This document shows positions 33,171 to 41,646 of a stretch of DNA of 64,000 bases, one piece after another; the first letter of the stretch is position 1; each line of letters starts with the position of its first letter. The stretch is from Phycisphaerales bacterium. GTDB lineage: Bacteria; Planctomycetota; Phycisphaerae; UBA1845; Fen-1342. The stretch lies in contig JADJXS010000001.1 of assembly GCA_016710275.1 (NCBI GenBank), forward strand, positions 1,054,001-1,118,000. The letters run 5' to 3'. The notes under the pieces are model-generated. The model saw nothing but the letters and a program-made list of their open reading frames with translations, searched no databases and was not told where the DNA came from. The translations under genes and the position numbers were made by a program.

Positions 33171-34127
33171 TCAGGTCTCACAGAGGATGCGCTCGACTTC
33201 GCGCGGATCGATGCCCCAGCCCGGTTCAGCGGACTTGCCGACCAGCACGGAAACGCGCGGCCCGAGCGGTCGCCAGCGCTGCGGGCGGGTCGGGCCGAAG
33301 AGCGCGACCGTGCGGGCGCCGACCAGCGCCGCGAGGTGCGTCGGGCCGGCGTCGTTCCCGAGATAGGCGTCGCCGGCCGCCAGCAGTGTGGCCAATGCGC
33401 CTGTGTCGGGCGGCTCAATCAGCGGTGCGACGGCGGCAAGCTCTCGGATGGACGAATCGCTCCAGCGCTCGCGCTCGACGTGGCCGATGAGAAAGACGAC
33501 GGACCAGCCGGATTGCGTCAATCGGCGTGAAACGGCGGCAAAATGCGCCGTCGGCCAGCATTTCGCGCCGCCGCCGCTGCCGGGATGAATCAGGCAGATG
33601 CGCTGCGCACTCCCGCCGGTGAAGCGCACCAGCTCATCGCGCGCAGCGCTCACGCGATGGGCGGCGAGTTGGACGTGAAGCGCGATTCGCCGCCGGCGAC
33701 AGGAATCAAAGAGCACGCCTTGTTCCGCGAGGTCGCGCTGCCATTGATCCACGATGTGGTCGGCGCAGTCGCCGCGCGGCCGCGGATCGATGCTGGCGAG
33801 CGCTGCGGGAAGCAGGCGCTCGAGACGGCGGTGAAGCGGATGGTCAGGTCCGCTGAGCGCATTGAGGACGCGGGCGCCTCTTACAAGATCAGACAATTTC
33901 TCGGGAGCCGGTTCGTCATCGTCGCGGAAGAGCCAGTTCAGACCGGCCGCGTCGGGGCACACATGCGCGAGCGGCGGGTTCGCGTCGTGCAGTCGAAGCA
34001 GCGGAATGCGGCTGCATAGCAGTACGCCCGCTTCGCGCTCCGGCCGCGGCAGGCGCAGCAACAGGCGGATGGTGAGCACGAGATCGCCCAGCGCGCCGCC
34101 GTGCAAAACGGTCCAGCGCGGCGTCAT
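33171..34127 (-). CDS. Glycosyltransferase family 9 (heptosyltransferase-like)
   Basis: A 318-residue protein of the ADP-heptose:LPS heptosyltransferase family, which adds sugars to lipopolysaccharide core on the inner face of the membrane. It opens TVLHGGALGDLVLTIRLL. It has LIHPGSGGGAKCWP and the nucleotide-sugar site YLGNDAGPTHLAALVGARTVALFGP. The ATG at 34127 is where conservation begins. The same frame stays open far upstream only as the antisense of the next gene. TGTTAT lies 6 nt before the ATG, another probable leaderless start. The sugar donor cannot be told from sequence alone. Confidence 0.88.
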   Translation of the reverse strand: MTPRWTVLHGGALGDLVLTIRLLLRLPRPEREAGVLLCSRIPLLRLHDANPPLAHVCPDAAGLNWLFRDDDEPAPEKLSDLVRGARVLNALSGPDHPLHRRLERLLPAALASIDPRPRGDCADHIVDQWQRDLAEQGVLFDSCRRRRIALHVQLAAHRVSAARDELVRFTGGSAQRICLIHPGSGGGAKCWPTAHFAAVSRRLTQSGWSVVFLIGHVERERWSDSSIRELAAVAPLIEPPDTGALATLLAAGDAYLGNDAGPTHLAALVGARTVALFGPTRPQRWRPLGPRVSVLVGKSAEPGWGIDPREVERILCET

Positions 34128-34133
34128 GGCGTG

Positions 34134-34139
34134 ATAACA
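34134..34139 (-). promoter_or_regulatory. -10-like box 6 nt upstream of the GT9 start
   Basis: Read leftward, TGTTAT (34139-34134) is a four-of-six -10 match, 6 nt from the ATG. There is no Shine-Dalgarno sequence. Confidence 0.3.
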
Positions 34140-34307
34140 GTGCTGACGCTTCGACGGGCAATTGGCGGATTTGCGGCAGAACCCGGGTGGTGGGGGGTTG
34201 CATCGGCCGTATACTGACGAGCAAGCCTTGGGCGGCGCAACAGCCGTCCATGTGCCGGGCCGCCCGACCCGCGGCATCCGGCACCGATCACGCGGAGGGA
34301 CATACGA

Positions 34308-36269
34308 ATGGCCATGACCCACCTGATGGCGGCTGCGCGGGCCGCCGTTGTCACGATGATGTACTGTGCGGCGCCGTTGGCAGCGCTCGCGGAAGATGCC
34401 TGCTGCACGCCCGACGGCGGCTGCCAGGCGATCAGCGAAGCGCAGTGTAACAGCGCCGGCGGCGTCTTCCTCGCGGGGCAGAGCTGCGCGGCGGGGGCCT
34501 GCGGGGTGGGCGCGTGCTGTGCGGGGCCTTCGTGCGTACAGGCGACCGCGTACGTGTGCGTGTTCAACGGGCGCGACTTTCTCGGCGCGGGTTTGAATTG
34601 CGCGGATAACCCCTGCCAGTTTGAACAAGGCACCTGCTGCGTCGGCGGGATTTGTGAACCGCTGCTGCCGCCGGCCTGCGCGGCCGCGGGCGGGCAGTTC
34701 CTGGGCTTCGGAAACACCTGCGTCAATGAGCCTTGCACGCCTGGCGCGTGCTGCGTGGGCGTGACGTGCAGCGAGACCAACGCGATCGGCTGCATGCAGG
34801 CGGGCGGGAGCTTTCTGCCGGGCGGCGGGTGCATGCCCAACCCCTGCGTGCCGGATTTCGCCTGCAGCGCCACGGCGTTGTTCGGGCAGAATCGCGACAC
34901 GGTGGACTCGTTCGAGGCCGGGACGTCGGAGGAGCAGACGCAGTTCCGCCGGTTTGACAACTTCAGCGGCGTGGCCGGGCCGATCGAACAGGTTCGCTTC
35001 TGGGGCTTCGACCTGGGGTTCGCGGGCGGGTTTTTCGAATGTGTGGAAAGCGATCCGACATTTCAGATCACGTTTCATCGCGACGCCGGCGGTCGGCCGG
35101 GTGCGGTGGTCTGCAGCCACAGCGTGCTGGCGACGCGCACGCCGACGGGCGTGTTCTACGATTTCGCCGAGTTGAATGAGTATGTGGCGGTGTTGCCCGA
35201 GCCGTGCGTGCTGACCGGCGGCTGGATCGGCATCACGGGACAGGGCGATCCGAGCTGCTGGTTCCTGTGGATCTCGGCGGGACCGGGTTCCTCGTGGTGC
35301 GACGGCTGCGCGGAGAGCGCCCAGTCGCGCAACCGGGCCTTCTGCCTGGAGGGGCCGACGGGCGGCGTGAGCGGCGCCTGCTGCAACCCGGCGACGGGCG
35401 CATGCGCGGACGGGGTGGACATCGCGAATTGTGCGAGCGCGGCGCTTCGCTTCCACCCGGGCGCGACCTGCGGGCAACTGGATCCGCCCTGCGGCGTGAT
35501 CGTCGGCGCCTGCTGCCGCGAAGACCTGCTGTGCTTCCAGGTGACGGCGGCCGAATGCGACGAACTGGGCGGCGTCTGGAGCGGCGCGGACACAAGCTGC
35601 GACCATTGCCCGTGCGTCGTCTTCTGCCCCTCGACGGCCACGAACGAAGGGGAGCCGCTCTGCTCCAGCGGGTACGTGGATGAGTACAACGGCGGGTGCG
35701 GCTCGGCCGCGCAGGCGTCGTTGCCGCTGTCGTTCAACGTGACGGTCTGCGGAACATCCGGGATTTTCGAGGGCGGCGGCGGCGGGATGGCGGACCAGGA
35801 CTGGTACTCCGTGACGGTCGGCGGGCCGACGCTGTTGCGCTGGACCGTGCGTGCGGAATTCGCCGCGATCCTGCGGATTGTGTCGAACGGCGGCGGCTGC
35901 GAATCCGCGGTCGAAATCGCCTCGCTGACGACGCCGACCTGCGAAACGACGACGCTGCAGGCGGATGTGGGCGCCGGGGATTACTGGCTGGTGGTGCAGC
36001 CGCTGGTCACGCCGGGCGACAATGCCGCCTGCGGGGCGCGGTATCACGCCACGGCGCAGATCAACAGCGTTCGCGGCGACATGAACTGCGACGGCGTGTT
36101 CAACAACTTCGACATCGATCCGTTCGTGCTGGCGGTGGTCGATCCGGTCGGCTACGCGATTGCCTACCCGGGCTGCGACCCGCTCCACGGTGACCTGGAT
36201 GATTCGGGCGCACTCAACAATTTCGACATCGACCCGTTTGTGACGTGCCTGGTCAGCGGCTGTCCGTAG
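34308..36269 (+). CDS. Secreted cysteine-rich repeat protein with dockerin-like C-terminus
   Basis: A 653-residue exported protein of unknown function. After a signal peptide (about 1-28, ending AALAED) come repeats of about 35 residues, each with a Cys-Cys pair and a final C-x4-C: for example GACCVGVTCSETNAIGCMQAG then PNPC. Four are clear before residue 180 and two more lie between 360 and 450. Between them are a globular segment (about 190-345) and, later, a PPC-like beta domain (DWYSVTVGGPTLLRWTV). The last 65 residues hold two NNFDIDPF calcium-loop repeats nearly identical to those of the CotH protein. GGAGG lies before the ATG. Confidence 0.7.
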   Translation: MAMTHLMAAARAAVVTMMYCAAPLAALAEDACCTPDGGCQAISEAQCNSAGGVFLAGQSCAAGACGVGACCAGPSCVQATAYVCVFNGRDFLGAGLNCADNPCQFEQGTCCVGGICEPLLPPACAAAGGQFLGFGNTCVNEPCTPGACCVGVTCSETNAIGCMQAGGSFLPGGGCMPNPCVPDFACSATALFGQNRDTVDSFEAGTSEEQTQFRRFDNFSGVAGPIEQVRFWGFDLGFAGGFFECVESDPTFQITFHRDAGGRPGAVVCSHSVLATRTPTGVFYDFAELNEYVAVLPEPCVLTGGWIGITGQGDPSCWFLWISAGPGSSWCDGCAESAQSRNRAFCLEGPTGGVSGACCNPATGACADGVDIANCASAALRFHPGATCGQLDPPCGVIVGACCREDLLCFQVTAAECDELGGVWSGADTSCDHCPCVVFCPSTATNEGEPLCSSGYVDEYNGGCGSAAQASLPLSFNVTVCGTSGIFEGGGGGMADQDWYSVTVGGPTLLRWTVRAEFAAILRIVSNGGGCESAVEIASLTTPTCETTTLQADVGAGDYWLVVQPLVTPGDNAACGARYHATAQINSVRGDMNCDGVFNNFDIDPFVLAVVDPVGYAIAYPGCDPLHGDLDDSGALNNFDIDPFVTCLVSGCP

Positions 36270-36368
36270 CGGACTCGCTGCGGGAGCTGCGGCGCGCGGC
36301 GTTGGCGATCGGCTCGGCCCCGGCCGGGCCGCGCCCTCCTGCGTCAATCCGCGCTAATTGGCGCCGAT

Positions 36369-36899
36369 TCACGCCGTTCGGAAGAAGCCGGTGGCGAAAT
36401 CGTGCACAAACAGCGCGATTCCGCCCAGCGTCAGCAGCAGCACAATTCCGCCGAAGGTCAGCAGAAACGTCCGGCCGCTGATCCATCCGTCGCGCATGGT
36501 GGCGATGATGTGCGGCCGCGCCAGCACCAGCATGCTCAGCACCATGGCGCCGCTGGTCGCGAGCACGGAAATCGAGTGCAGGTAGCTGTAGGCCCAGGTG
36601 GCGGCGCTGACTTCCCGTTCGCGGCCCAGCGGCTCGCGCAGAAAGTGGCCGCGGACGGTGTAGACGAATCGCGGACCGGCATCATCGCGCAGGATGCGCG
36701 TTTCGCCGTTGTGGGCGTCGCCGCCGAGAATCGCGTAGACGATCGTGTAGATCAGGAAGTTCGCGGCCCCAAGCGCAATGACGGCGACGCAAGCGCGATT
36801 GCGGCGGAGCCGCGGGCTGGGCTCCGGCGGCTCGACGCGGGTAGGTCCGGCGTCGGAGTCGAATGGCAGAATCGGCGGAGGCGACGCGGAACCCGTCAT
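36369..36899 (-). CDS. Small integral membrane protein, unknown function
   Basis: A 176-residue protein not recognised as any family. A Pro/Glu-rich N-terminus (about 1-33) precedes one span (about 36-58, ACVAVIALGAANFLIYTIVYAI). A soluble loop with REPLGREREVSAATWAYSYLHS follows, then two more spans (about 106-126 and 143-165). The ATG at 36899 is 6 nt after a leftward TATACT. It is convergent with the cysteine-rich protein gene. Confidence 0.6.
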   Translation of the reverse strand: MTGSASPPPILPFDSDAGPTRVEPPEPSPRLRRNRACVAVIALGAANFLIYTIVYAILGGDAHNGETRILRDDAGPRFVYTVRGHFLREPLGREREVSAATWAYSYLHSISVLATSGAMVLSMLVLARPHIIATMRDGWISGRTFLLTFGGIVLLLTLGGIALFVHDFATGFFRTA

Positions 36900-36905
36900 T
36901 CACGG

Positions 36906-36911
36906 AGTATA
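36906..36911 (-). promoter_or_regulatory. -10 box of the small membrane protein, leaderless arrangement
   Basis: Leftward TATACT, preceded by CCGG exactly as at the sigma-factor gene, ends 6 nt before the ATG at 36899. There is no Shine-Dalgarno sequence and no obvious -35. Confidence 0.5.
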
Positions 36912-36925
36912 CCGGCGGCGGCGCC

Positions 36926-37022
36926 TGCGGCCGTTCGGGGGTGGCGCGGTCGTGCGCAGGGAGGCGCGGCCGGTCGGGGGTGGCGCGGCCGGTCGGGGGT
37001 GGCGCGGCCATTCGGGGTGAGG
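36926..37022 (+). repeat. 19-20-bp GC-rich tandem repeat, five units
   Basis: Units start at 36926, 36945, 36965, 36984 and 37003. The third and fourth are identical (cgcggccggtcgggggtgg) and the others differ at a few positions. It lies between the small membrane protein and the response regulator. Confidence 0.8.
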
Positions 37023-37136
37023 CGCAACGGGAGCGTTCCGGCGGCGACGCCGGATTGCAAATCGCGGCCGGATCGGCCACACTCGGCCGCGCGTGTACTG
37101 AGTGGGCCGTCGCCTTGTTCGCTTGCGAGTGCCGCC

Positions 37137-37556
37137 ATGTCTCCCCCATCGCCCGCCGTGTCGAAGGTGCTGATCGCCGACGACAACCCGCAGATCCTGG
37201 AGTTGATCGAGGCCTACCTGGAGCCGCTGGGGGTGGAGATTTCGACGGCGGCGGACGGGCAGGCGGCGCTGGCGGCGATTGAGGCGGTCCCGCCGGACCT
37301 GGTGCTGCTGGACATCATGATGCCGCGGCGCAGCGGGTATGAGGTCTGCCGTCAGTTGAAGGAGGATGACCGCTATCGCGACATCCCGGTGATCATGGTG
37401 ACGGCGCTGAACGAAGTGGGGGACCTGGAGCGGGCGCGGGAGTGCGGGGCGGATGATTTTCTCACCAAGCCGGTGAACAAGATGGAGCTGCTGGCGCGGG
37501 TTCAGGCGCTGCTGGCGGCGCGGCGTGTACGGCAGGGTGGGGAAGCGGGGGGATGA
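37137..37556 (+). CDS. Stand-alone response regulator receiver protein
   Basis: A 139-residue single-domain receiver. The acidic pocket D15-D16, phospho-acceptor Asp59 (LVLLDIMMP), Thr89 (MVTAL) and Lys111 (FLTKPV) are all present, so it should be phosphorylated by a histidine kinase. There is no output domain, as in CheY-like or DivK-like proteins. No kinase gene is adjacent. The ATG at 37137 lacks a clear Shine-Dalgarno sequence. The stop overlaps the next start as ATGA. Confidence 0.92.
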   Translation: MSPPSPAVSKVLIADDNPQILELIEAYLEPLGVEISTAADGQAALAAIEAVPPDLVLLDIMMPRRSGYEVCRQLKEDDRYRDIPVIMVTALNEVGDLERARECGADDFLTKPVNKMELLARVQALLAARRVRQGGEAGG

Positions 37557-37984
37557 AGGGGCGGAGCGCGGTCGGGAGCGTGACAGGCTCTCGCCGAGGA
37601 GCGGCATCGGCGCTGAGGCGGCCGTTGGAACGTGGCGATCGGCGGGCGGCTCAGTTGCGAGAGCGACACCTCGCCCCACCCGACGATGCTCTCTGGAAGT
37701 TTCGCATCGCCAGAGTGAAGAAAAAGGGCGGCGACCTGTCCTGCGGGGCAGTCGCAAAGCCGGTGATCGCCGGGGACGAGGGTGTCCTGCCCTACCTTCG
37801 TGAACTGCACGGTGAGCGGCTCGACGACACAAGCACCTGGCTGCTTGCCTGGGCTTTCGGTGAACTGGCGGACGAGCAATCCCGGACTTGGTTGGAGCGG
37901 CTGCGGGATGACGAGTCGCGACCGGCGCTTCGCCCCATCGCGTTGTCCGCCCTGGAAATCCTGAATCAGGCGGCTTCCAGATAG
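37553..37984 (+). CDS. Hypothetical protein coupled to the response regulator
   Basis: A 143-residue ORF whose ATG overlaps the receiver stop. The first 45 residues are Arg-rich and probably poorly conserved. The second half (LPYLRELHGERLDDTSTWLLAWAFGEL, then PALRPIALSALEIL) looks like two helical HEAT-type hairpins and has normal codon use. I do not recognise a family. A later start is possible. Confidence 0.45.
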   Translation: MKGRSAVGSVTGSRRGAASALRRPLERGDRRAAQLRERHLAPPDDALWKFRIARVKKKGGDLSCGAVAKPVIAGDEGVLPYLRELHGERLDDTSTWLLAWAFGELADEQSRTWLERLRDDESRPALRPIALSALEILNQAASR

Positions 37985-38054
37985 GCCTCCGTGCGTCTGG
38001 TCGGACGTGCAGCACACCCGCCTGACCTGCGGCCGCGGGCGGTCGTCGCCCGAT

Positions 38055-38996
38055 TCACCCCCCGCGCGGGCGGGTCGGCCCATACCGATTCACGACCTCC
38101 TGCACCAGCCGATGGCGCACGATGTCCACGTCGCGGAGCTTCACCACCCCGATCCCCGGAACATCGCCGAGGCGCTGCACCGCATCGACCAGGCCGGAGG
38201 GCTGGTCCGGCTCCAGGTCCACCTGCGAATCGTCGCCGGTGACGATCATCTTGCTGTGCTGGCCGAGGCGCGTCAGGAACATCAGCATCTGCGAGGGCGT
38301 GGTGTTCTGCGCCTCGTCGAGAATGATGACGGCGTTGTTGAGCGTCCGGCCGCGCATGAAGGCCAGCGGAATGACCTCGACCACGTCATTGACCATGAAG
38401 CGCTTGAGCTGATCAAAGGTCATCATGTCGTGCATGGCGTCAAACAGCGGCCGCAGATAGGGGTTGACCTTCTGCAGCAGGTCGCCGGGTAGAAATCCGA
38501 GCTTCTCGCCCGCTTCCACCGCCGGCCGCACCAGCATGACGCGCTTGACCACCCCGCTCTTGAGCATGTGCACGGCGACCGCCGCGGCGAGGTAGGTCTT
38601 GCCGGTTCCGGCCGGGCCGAGGCAGAAGGTCAGGTCGTTCTGCATCATGGCCCGGATGTAGGCGCGCTGGCCGTCGGTCTTGGGGGCGATGCGGGCGGGG
38701 CCGAAAGCGCGGATGGTCTCGGGGTCGCCGTCCAGTTCGGGGTGTTCGAGGCCCTCGAGCACGGCGGCGACGGCGTCCTCCTCAAGATACTCGCGGCCGC
38801 GCAGCATGGATTGAAGCTGCTCGACCGCGGCGGCGGCGCGGGCCACCGCGTCCGGCTCGCCGATGATCCGCAGCGTGCCGCTGCGAGCCTGTACCTGCAC
38901 GCCGGCCAGGTCGCGGATACGGCGCAGGGTGCGATCACCCGGGCCGAACAGCTCGGCCCGCTTGCCTGGTTCGATGAGCGTGACGGTCAGTTCCAT
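38055..38996 (-). CDS. phoH: PhoH-like ATPase
   Basis: A 313-residue cytoplasmic P-loop ATPase of the PhoH family, linked to RNA metabolism and often found with ybeY in other bacteria. A small N-terminal KH-like region (about 20-65: LRRIRDLAGVQVQARSGTLRIIG) precedes the ATPase core. The core has Walker A GPAGTGKT (127-134), MLVRPAVEAGEKLGFLPGDL, Walker B VIILDEAQNTTPSQM and MIVTGDDSQVDL. The ATG at 38996 was chosen because MELTVTL begins the fold; an upstream ATG at 39098 adds a Pro/Arg-rich tail. No ybeY is next to it. Confidence 0.93.
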   Translation of the reverse strand: MELTVTLIEPGKRAELFGPGDRTLRRIRDLAGVQVQARSGTLRIIGEPDAVARAAAAVEQLQSMLRGREYLEEDAVAAVLEGLEHPELDGDPETIRAFGPARIAPKTDGQRAYIRAMMQNDLTFCLGPAGTGKTYLAAAVAVHMLKSGVVKRVMLVRPAVEAGEKLGFLPGDLLQKVNPYLRPLFDAMHDMMTFDQLKRFMVNDVVEVIPLAFMRGRTLNNAVIILDEAQNTTPSQMLMFLTRLGQHSKMIVTGDDSQVDLEPDQPSGLVDAVQRLGDVPGIGVVKLRDVDIVRHRLVQEVVNRYGPTRPRGG

Positions 38997-39241
38997 TGGG
39001 GGCGATAGGGTATCCGGGCGCGGGGCGGGGCGGGAGGGCGTGCAGTCGCAGCGGGCCGGCGGGCGGTGCGCAAGATTGGGGGCTGCGCGGGATTGCAAAC
39101 AGTCGGGGCGGGTTTACAATCTCGCACCGCTGAACCCGGGGCAGCCCCCGCACGTTCCCCGAGTCCGCACGGCGCTGCGGACCACGTGCGTAGAACCCCG
39201 CCGAACATCACCGCCACCCGCGCACCCGGAGGTGTTTTCGC

Positions 39242-40087
39242 GTGAGCACGCTGACCAAGGTCTTTATCGTCCTGACGGCGGTCTTTTCGATCACGTCGTC
39301 GGTTCTCTTCATCGGGTATGCCGCGCAGGAATCAAACTGGAAGAAGGTGGCCCAGAGCGCGGAGACTCGCGCCGAGGCGGAGTGGGCGCAGCGCGCGGCG
39401 CTGCTGGCATCCACCGAGGCCGCGCTGGCGATGAAGACCGAGCAGGTCGCGGCGGCGGCACGCGAGATCGCCGACCTGCAGAAGAAGCTGGGGCAGGCGG
39501 CCGACCGCGAGGCCACGCTGACGCGCAACCTGGCCGAGAAGACCAACGAGGCGGCGGGCTTTGAGGCCGGCCGCACCAAGCTGCAGGAAATCCTGGATGT
39601 GCAGACGGCGCAGCTCCGCAGCGCGGAGGAGCAGAACCGCACGCTCGTGTCGCAGGGAATCGACCTGCAGACCCGAAACACGCGCCTCAACAGCCGCGTG
39701 CTGGAGTTGACCGCACGCGTCACGATCCTCACCGAAGAAACCCGCAACCTGCAGGAGAAGCTCTACGCCGCGGAGCGCACCGCCTCCGCCGCCCCGGGTC
39801 GCGGAGAGAGCGGCACGCCGGCGGGCGCGGTGGCCGTCCGGCCCAGCGTGTCGGGGCCGATCCGCGCCGAAGTGATTGAGGTGCGGGACAACTACGTGAG
39901 CATCAACGCCGGCGAAAGCTCCGGCGTGCAGAAGGGCATGACGTTCCTGTTGTCGCGCAACGGCCAGTACGTCGGCGACCTGGTGATCGACCGCGTCCGT
40001 CCCTCCGAGGCGGGCGGGAAGGTGCAGCTTGCGGCGCGCGGGGCGGTGTCGATGGGCGATTCGGCTGCGTTCGGGGTTTCCAACTAG
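39242..40087 (+). CDS. Membrane-anchored coiled-coil protein, unknown function
   Basis: A 281-residue protein. One N-terminal span (about 5-27) is followed by a long Ala/Glu-rich coiled coil (about 33-175). A small beta-rich C-terminal domain (about 205-281) contains VIEVRDNYVSINAGESSGVQKGMTF and YVGDLVIDRVRPSEAGGKV, which recalls the beta modules of MreC-type or FlgT-type proteins. The GTG at 39242 has GGAGG upstream. A small membrane protein follows 30 bp later, then mreB, so a cell-envelope role is plausible but inferred. Confidence 0.7.
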   Translation: MSTLTKVFIVLTAVFSITSSVLFIGYAAQESNWKKVAQSAETRAEAEWAQRAALLASTEAALAMKTEQVAAAAREIADLQKKLGQAADREATLTRNLAEKTNEAAGFEAGRTKLQEILDVQTAQLRSAEEQNRTLVSQGIDLQTRNTRLNSRVLELTARVTILTEETRNLQEKLYAAERTASAAPGRGESGTPAGAVAVRPSVSGPIRAEVIEVRDNYVSINAGESSGVQKGMTFLLSRNGQYVGDLVIDRVRPSEAGGKVQLAARGAVSMGDSAAFGVSN

Positions 40088-40117
40088 CGGCCGCAGCGCC
40101 CGCAGGAGAATTGCGAC

Positions 40118-40285
40118 ATGACATCGATGAACACCGGGCCGCGCGGCTCGCGCCCCGCTGCCGACAATGACGTATACACCGTTCTGATGCTGATCTCCGC
40201 CGTGTTCGCACTGGTGGCGACGGTGTACCTGATCGTACGGTCGGCCAACATGTTCGGCGGGGTGCTTCCGGCGGCGGGCGGCTGA
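40118..40285 (+). CDS. Small single-span membrane protein
   Basis: A 55-residue ORF. It begins MTSMNTGPRGSRPAAD and has one strong membrane span (TVLMLISAVFALVATVYLIV) and a short glycine-rich tail. AGGAG lies 9 nt before the ATG and it starts 30 bp after the coiled-coil protein, so the two are probably an operon. No family recognised. Confidence 0.6.
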   Translation: MTSMNTGPRGSRPAADNDVYTVLMLISAVFALVATVYLIVRSANMFGGVLPAAGG

Positions 40286-40302
40286 TCCGGCCGCCGGCTC
40301 GC

Positions 40303-40332
40303 GTGACGGGCGGGGGGGAGAGCCTGTAGAAT
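40303..40332 (+). promoter_or_regulatory. Possible mreB promoter
   Basis: GTGACG (40303-40308), 18 nt, then TAGAAT (40327-40332). The -10 equals that of tRNA-Asp; the -35 is weak. The predicted start is about 145 nt before the mreB GTG. Confidence 0.35.
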
Positions 40333-40484
40333 CGGTTTCGCCTCGCGGCGGATTGCCGCGCCGGGTGATCCGCCGGATGGATTCGGCGGTCCCGGGCGCG
40401 CGTCGTCGTGCGCGGTCGGCGCTCGAATGCGGGCGTCGGCTGCGGGTGCGCGCGGCGTTCGTTGCGCGCAGAACGGAGGAGATC

Positions 40485-41549
40485 GTGTTCTTACGCCGTC
40501 TGACCGGGATATTCAGCCTTGACATGGGCATCGATCTGGGGACCTGCAACACGCTCGTGTGCGTGAAGGGGGAGGGGATCGTCCTGAACGAGCCGTCGGT
40601 CGTGGCGGTTCACAAGGGCACCAGCCAGGTGCTCACCACCGCGGGCGGGGGCAAGGCGGTCGGGCTGGAGGCCAAGGCCATGCTGGGCCGGACGCCGGGC
40701 AGCATCTCCGCAATCCGTCCGCTCAAGGACGGCGTCATCGCCGATTTCGACATCACCGAGGAGATGCTCAAGTACTTCATCAAGAAGGTGCATGGCAATC
40801 GCAGCCTGGGCGCGGCGCCCCGCGTGGTGATTTCGATTCCCTCGGGCATCACGGCCGTCGAGAAGCGCGCGGTTTTTCACTCGGCGGAGCGGGCCGGTGC
40901 GCGCGAGGTCTACCTGATCGATGAGCCGAAGGCGGCGGGCATCGGGGCGGGGCTTCCGATTCACGAGCCTTCGGCTTCGATGATCGTGGACATCGGCGGC
41001 GGTACGACCGAAGTCGCCATCATGAGCCTTTCGGACATCGCTATCTGCCAGTCCCTGCGCGTCGCCGGGGACGACATGGACGAGGCGATCATCGCCTACA
41101 TGAAGCGCACCTATAATTTGATGATCGGCCCGCAAACCGCCGAGCAGATCAAGATTCGCATCGGCTCCGTGGCGCAGACGGACGCGGAAGGCTCGATGGA
41201 GGTCAAGGGCCGCGACATGATCAGCGGCCTGCCGCGCAAGGCGGAGATCTCCAGCGAGGAAATCCGCGAGGCGCTGAAGGAGCCGGTTGGAGCGATCATC
41301 GACGCCGTGCTGCGCACACTGGAGCAGTGCGAACCGGAACTCGCGGCCGACCTGGTGGACAACGGCATTCACCTGGCGGGCGGCGGGGCGCTGCTGCGCG
41401 GGCTGGACCTGCAGCTCGCCAAGGCGACCGGGCTGGACGTGCGCGTGGTGGATGACCCGCTGACCTGCGTCGCCCGCGGAACCGCCGAATATCTCGAACA
41501 CTTCGAAGAGTGGCGGGTGACGATGGAATCCGGGGACGACAACCTCTAA
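40485..41549 (+). CDS. mreB: Rod shape-determining protein MreB
   Basis: Bacterial actin that forms membrane filaments guiding lateral cell-wall synthesis. The 354-residue product has the actin-fold signatures: phosphate-1 MGIDLGTCNTLV, connect-1 VISIPSGITAVEKRA, phosphate-2 IVDIGGGTTEVAIMSL, and the adenosine motif GIHLAGGGALLRGLD. The GTG at 40485 has GGAGGA upstream; earlier in-frame starts lie in unconserved sequence. mreC follows. Many planctomycetes lack mreB, so its presence narrows the lineage. Confidence 0.95.
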   Translation: MFLRRLTGIFSLDMGIDLGTCNTLVCVKGEGIVLNEPSVVAVHKGTSQVLTTAGGGKAVGLEAKAMLGRTPGSISAIRPLKDGVIADFDITEEMLKYFIKKVHGNRSLGAAPRVVISIPSGITAVEKRAVFHSAERAGAREVYLIDEPKAAGIGAGLPIHEPSASMIVDIGGGTTEVAIMSLSDIAICQSLRVAGDDMDEAIIAYMKRTYNLMIGPQTAEQIKIRIGSVAQTDAEGSMEVKGRDMISGLPRKAEISSEEIREALKEPVGAIIDAVLRTLEQCEPELAADLVDNGIHLAGGGALLRGLDLQLAKATGLDVRVVDDPLTCVARGTAEYLEHFEEWRVTMESGDDNL

Positions 41550-41646
41550 CCCGGCTGTTCAATCTGTGAGCCGCGGCCGGCCGGTTGCGCCGGCGGCAAC
41601 GCGGGTGATTTGCGATTTCCCCCCCCTCTGACTCGCGCGAAAGCCG

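Noticed and set aside
34128..36347. Long open minus-strand frame continuous with the GT9 gene
   Set aside because: It is the antisense shadow of the Cys-rich secreted protein; its translation is Arg/Ala-rich with no domain, and GT9 homology begins at 34127.
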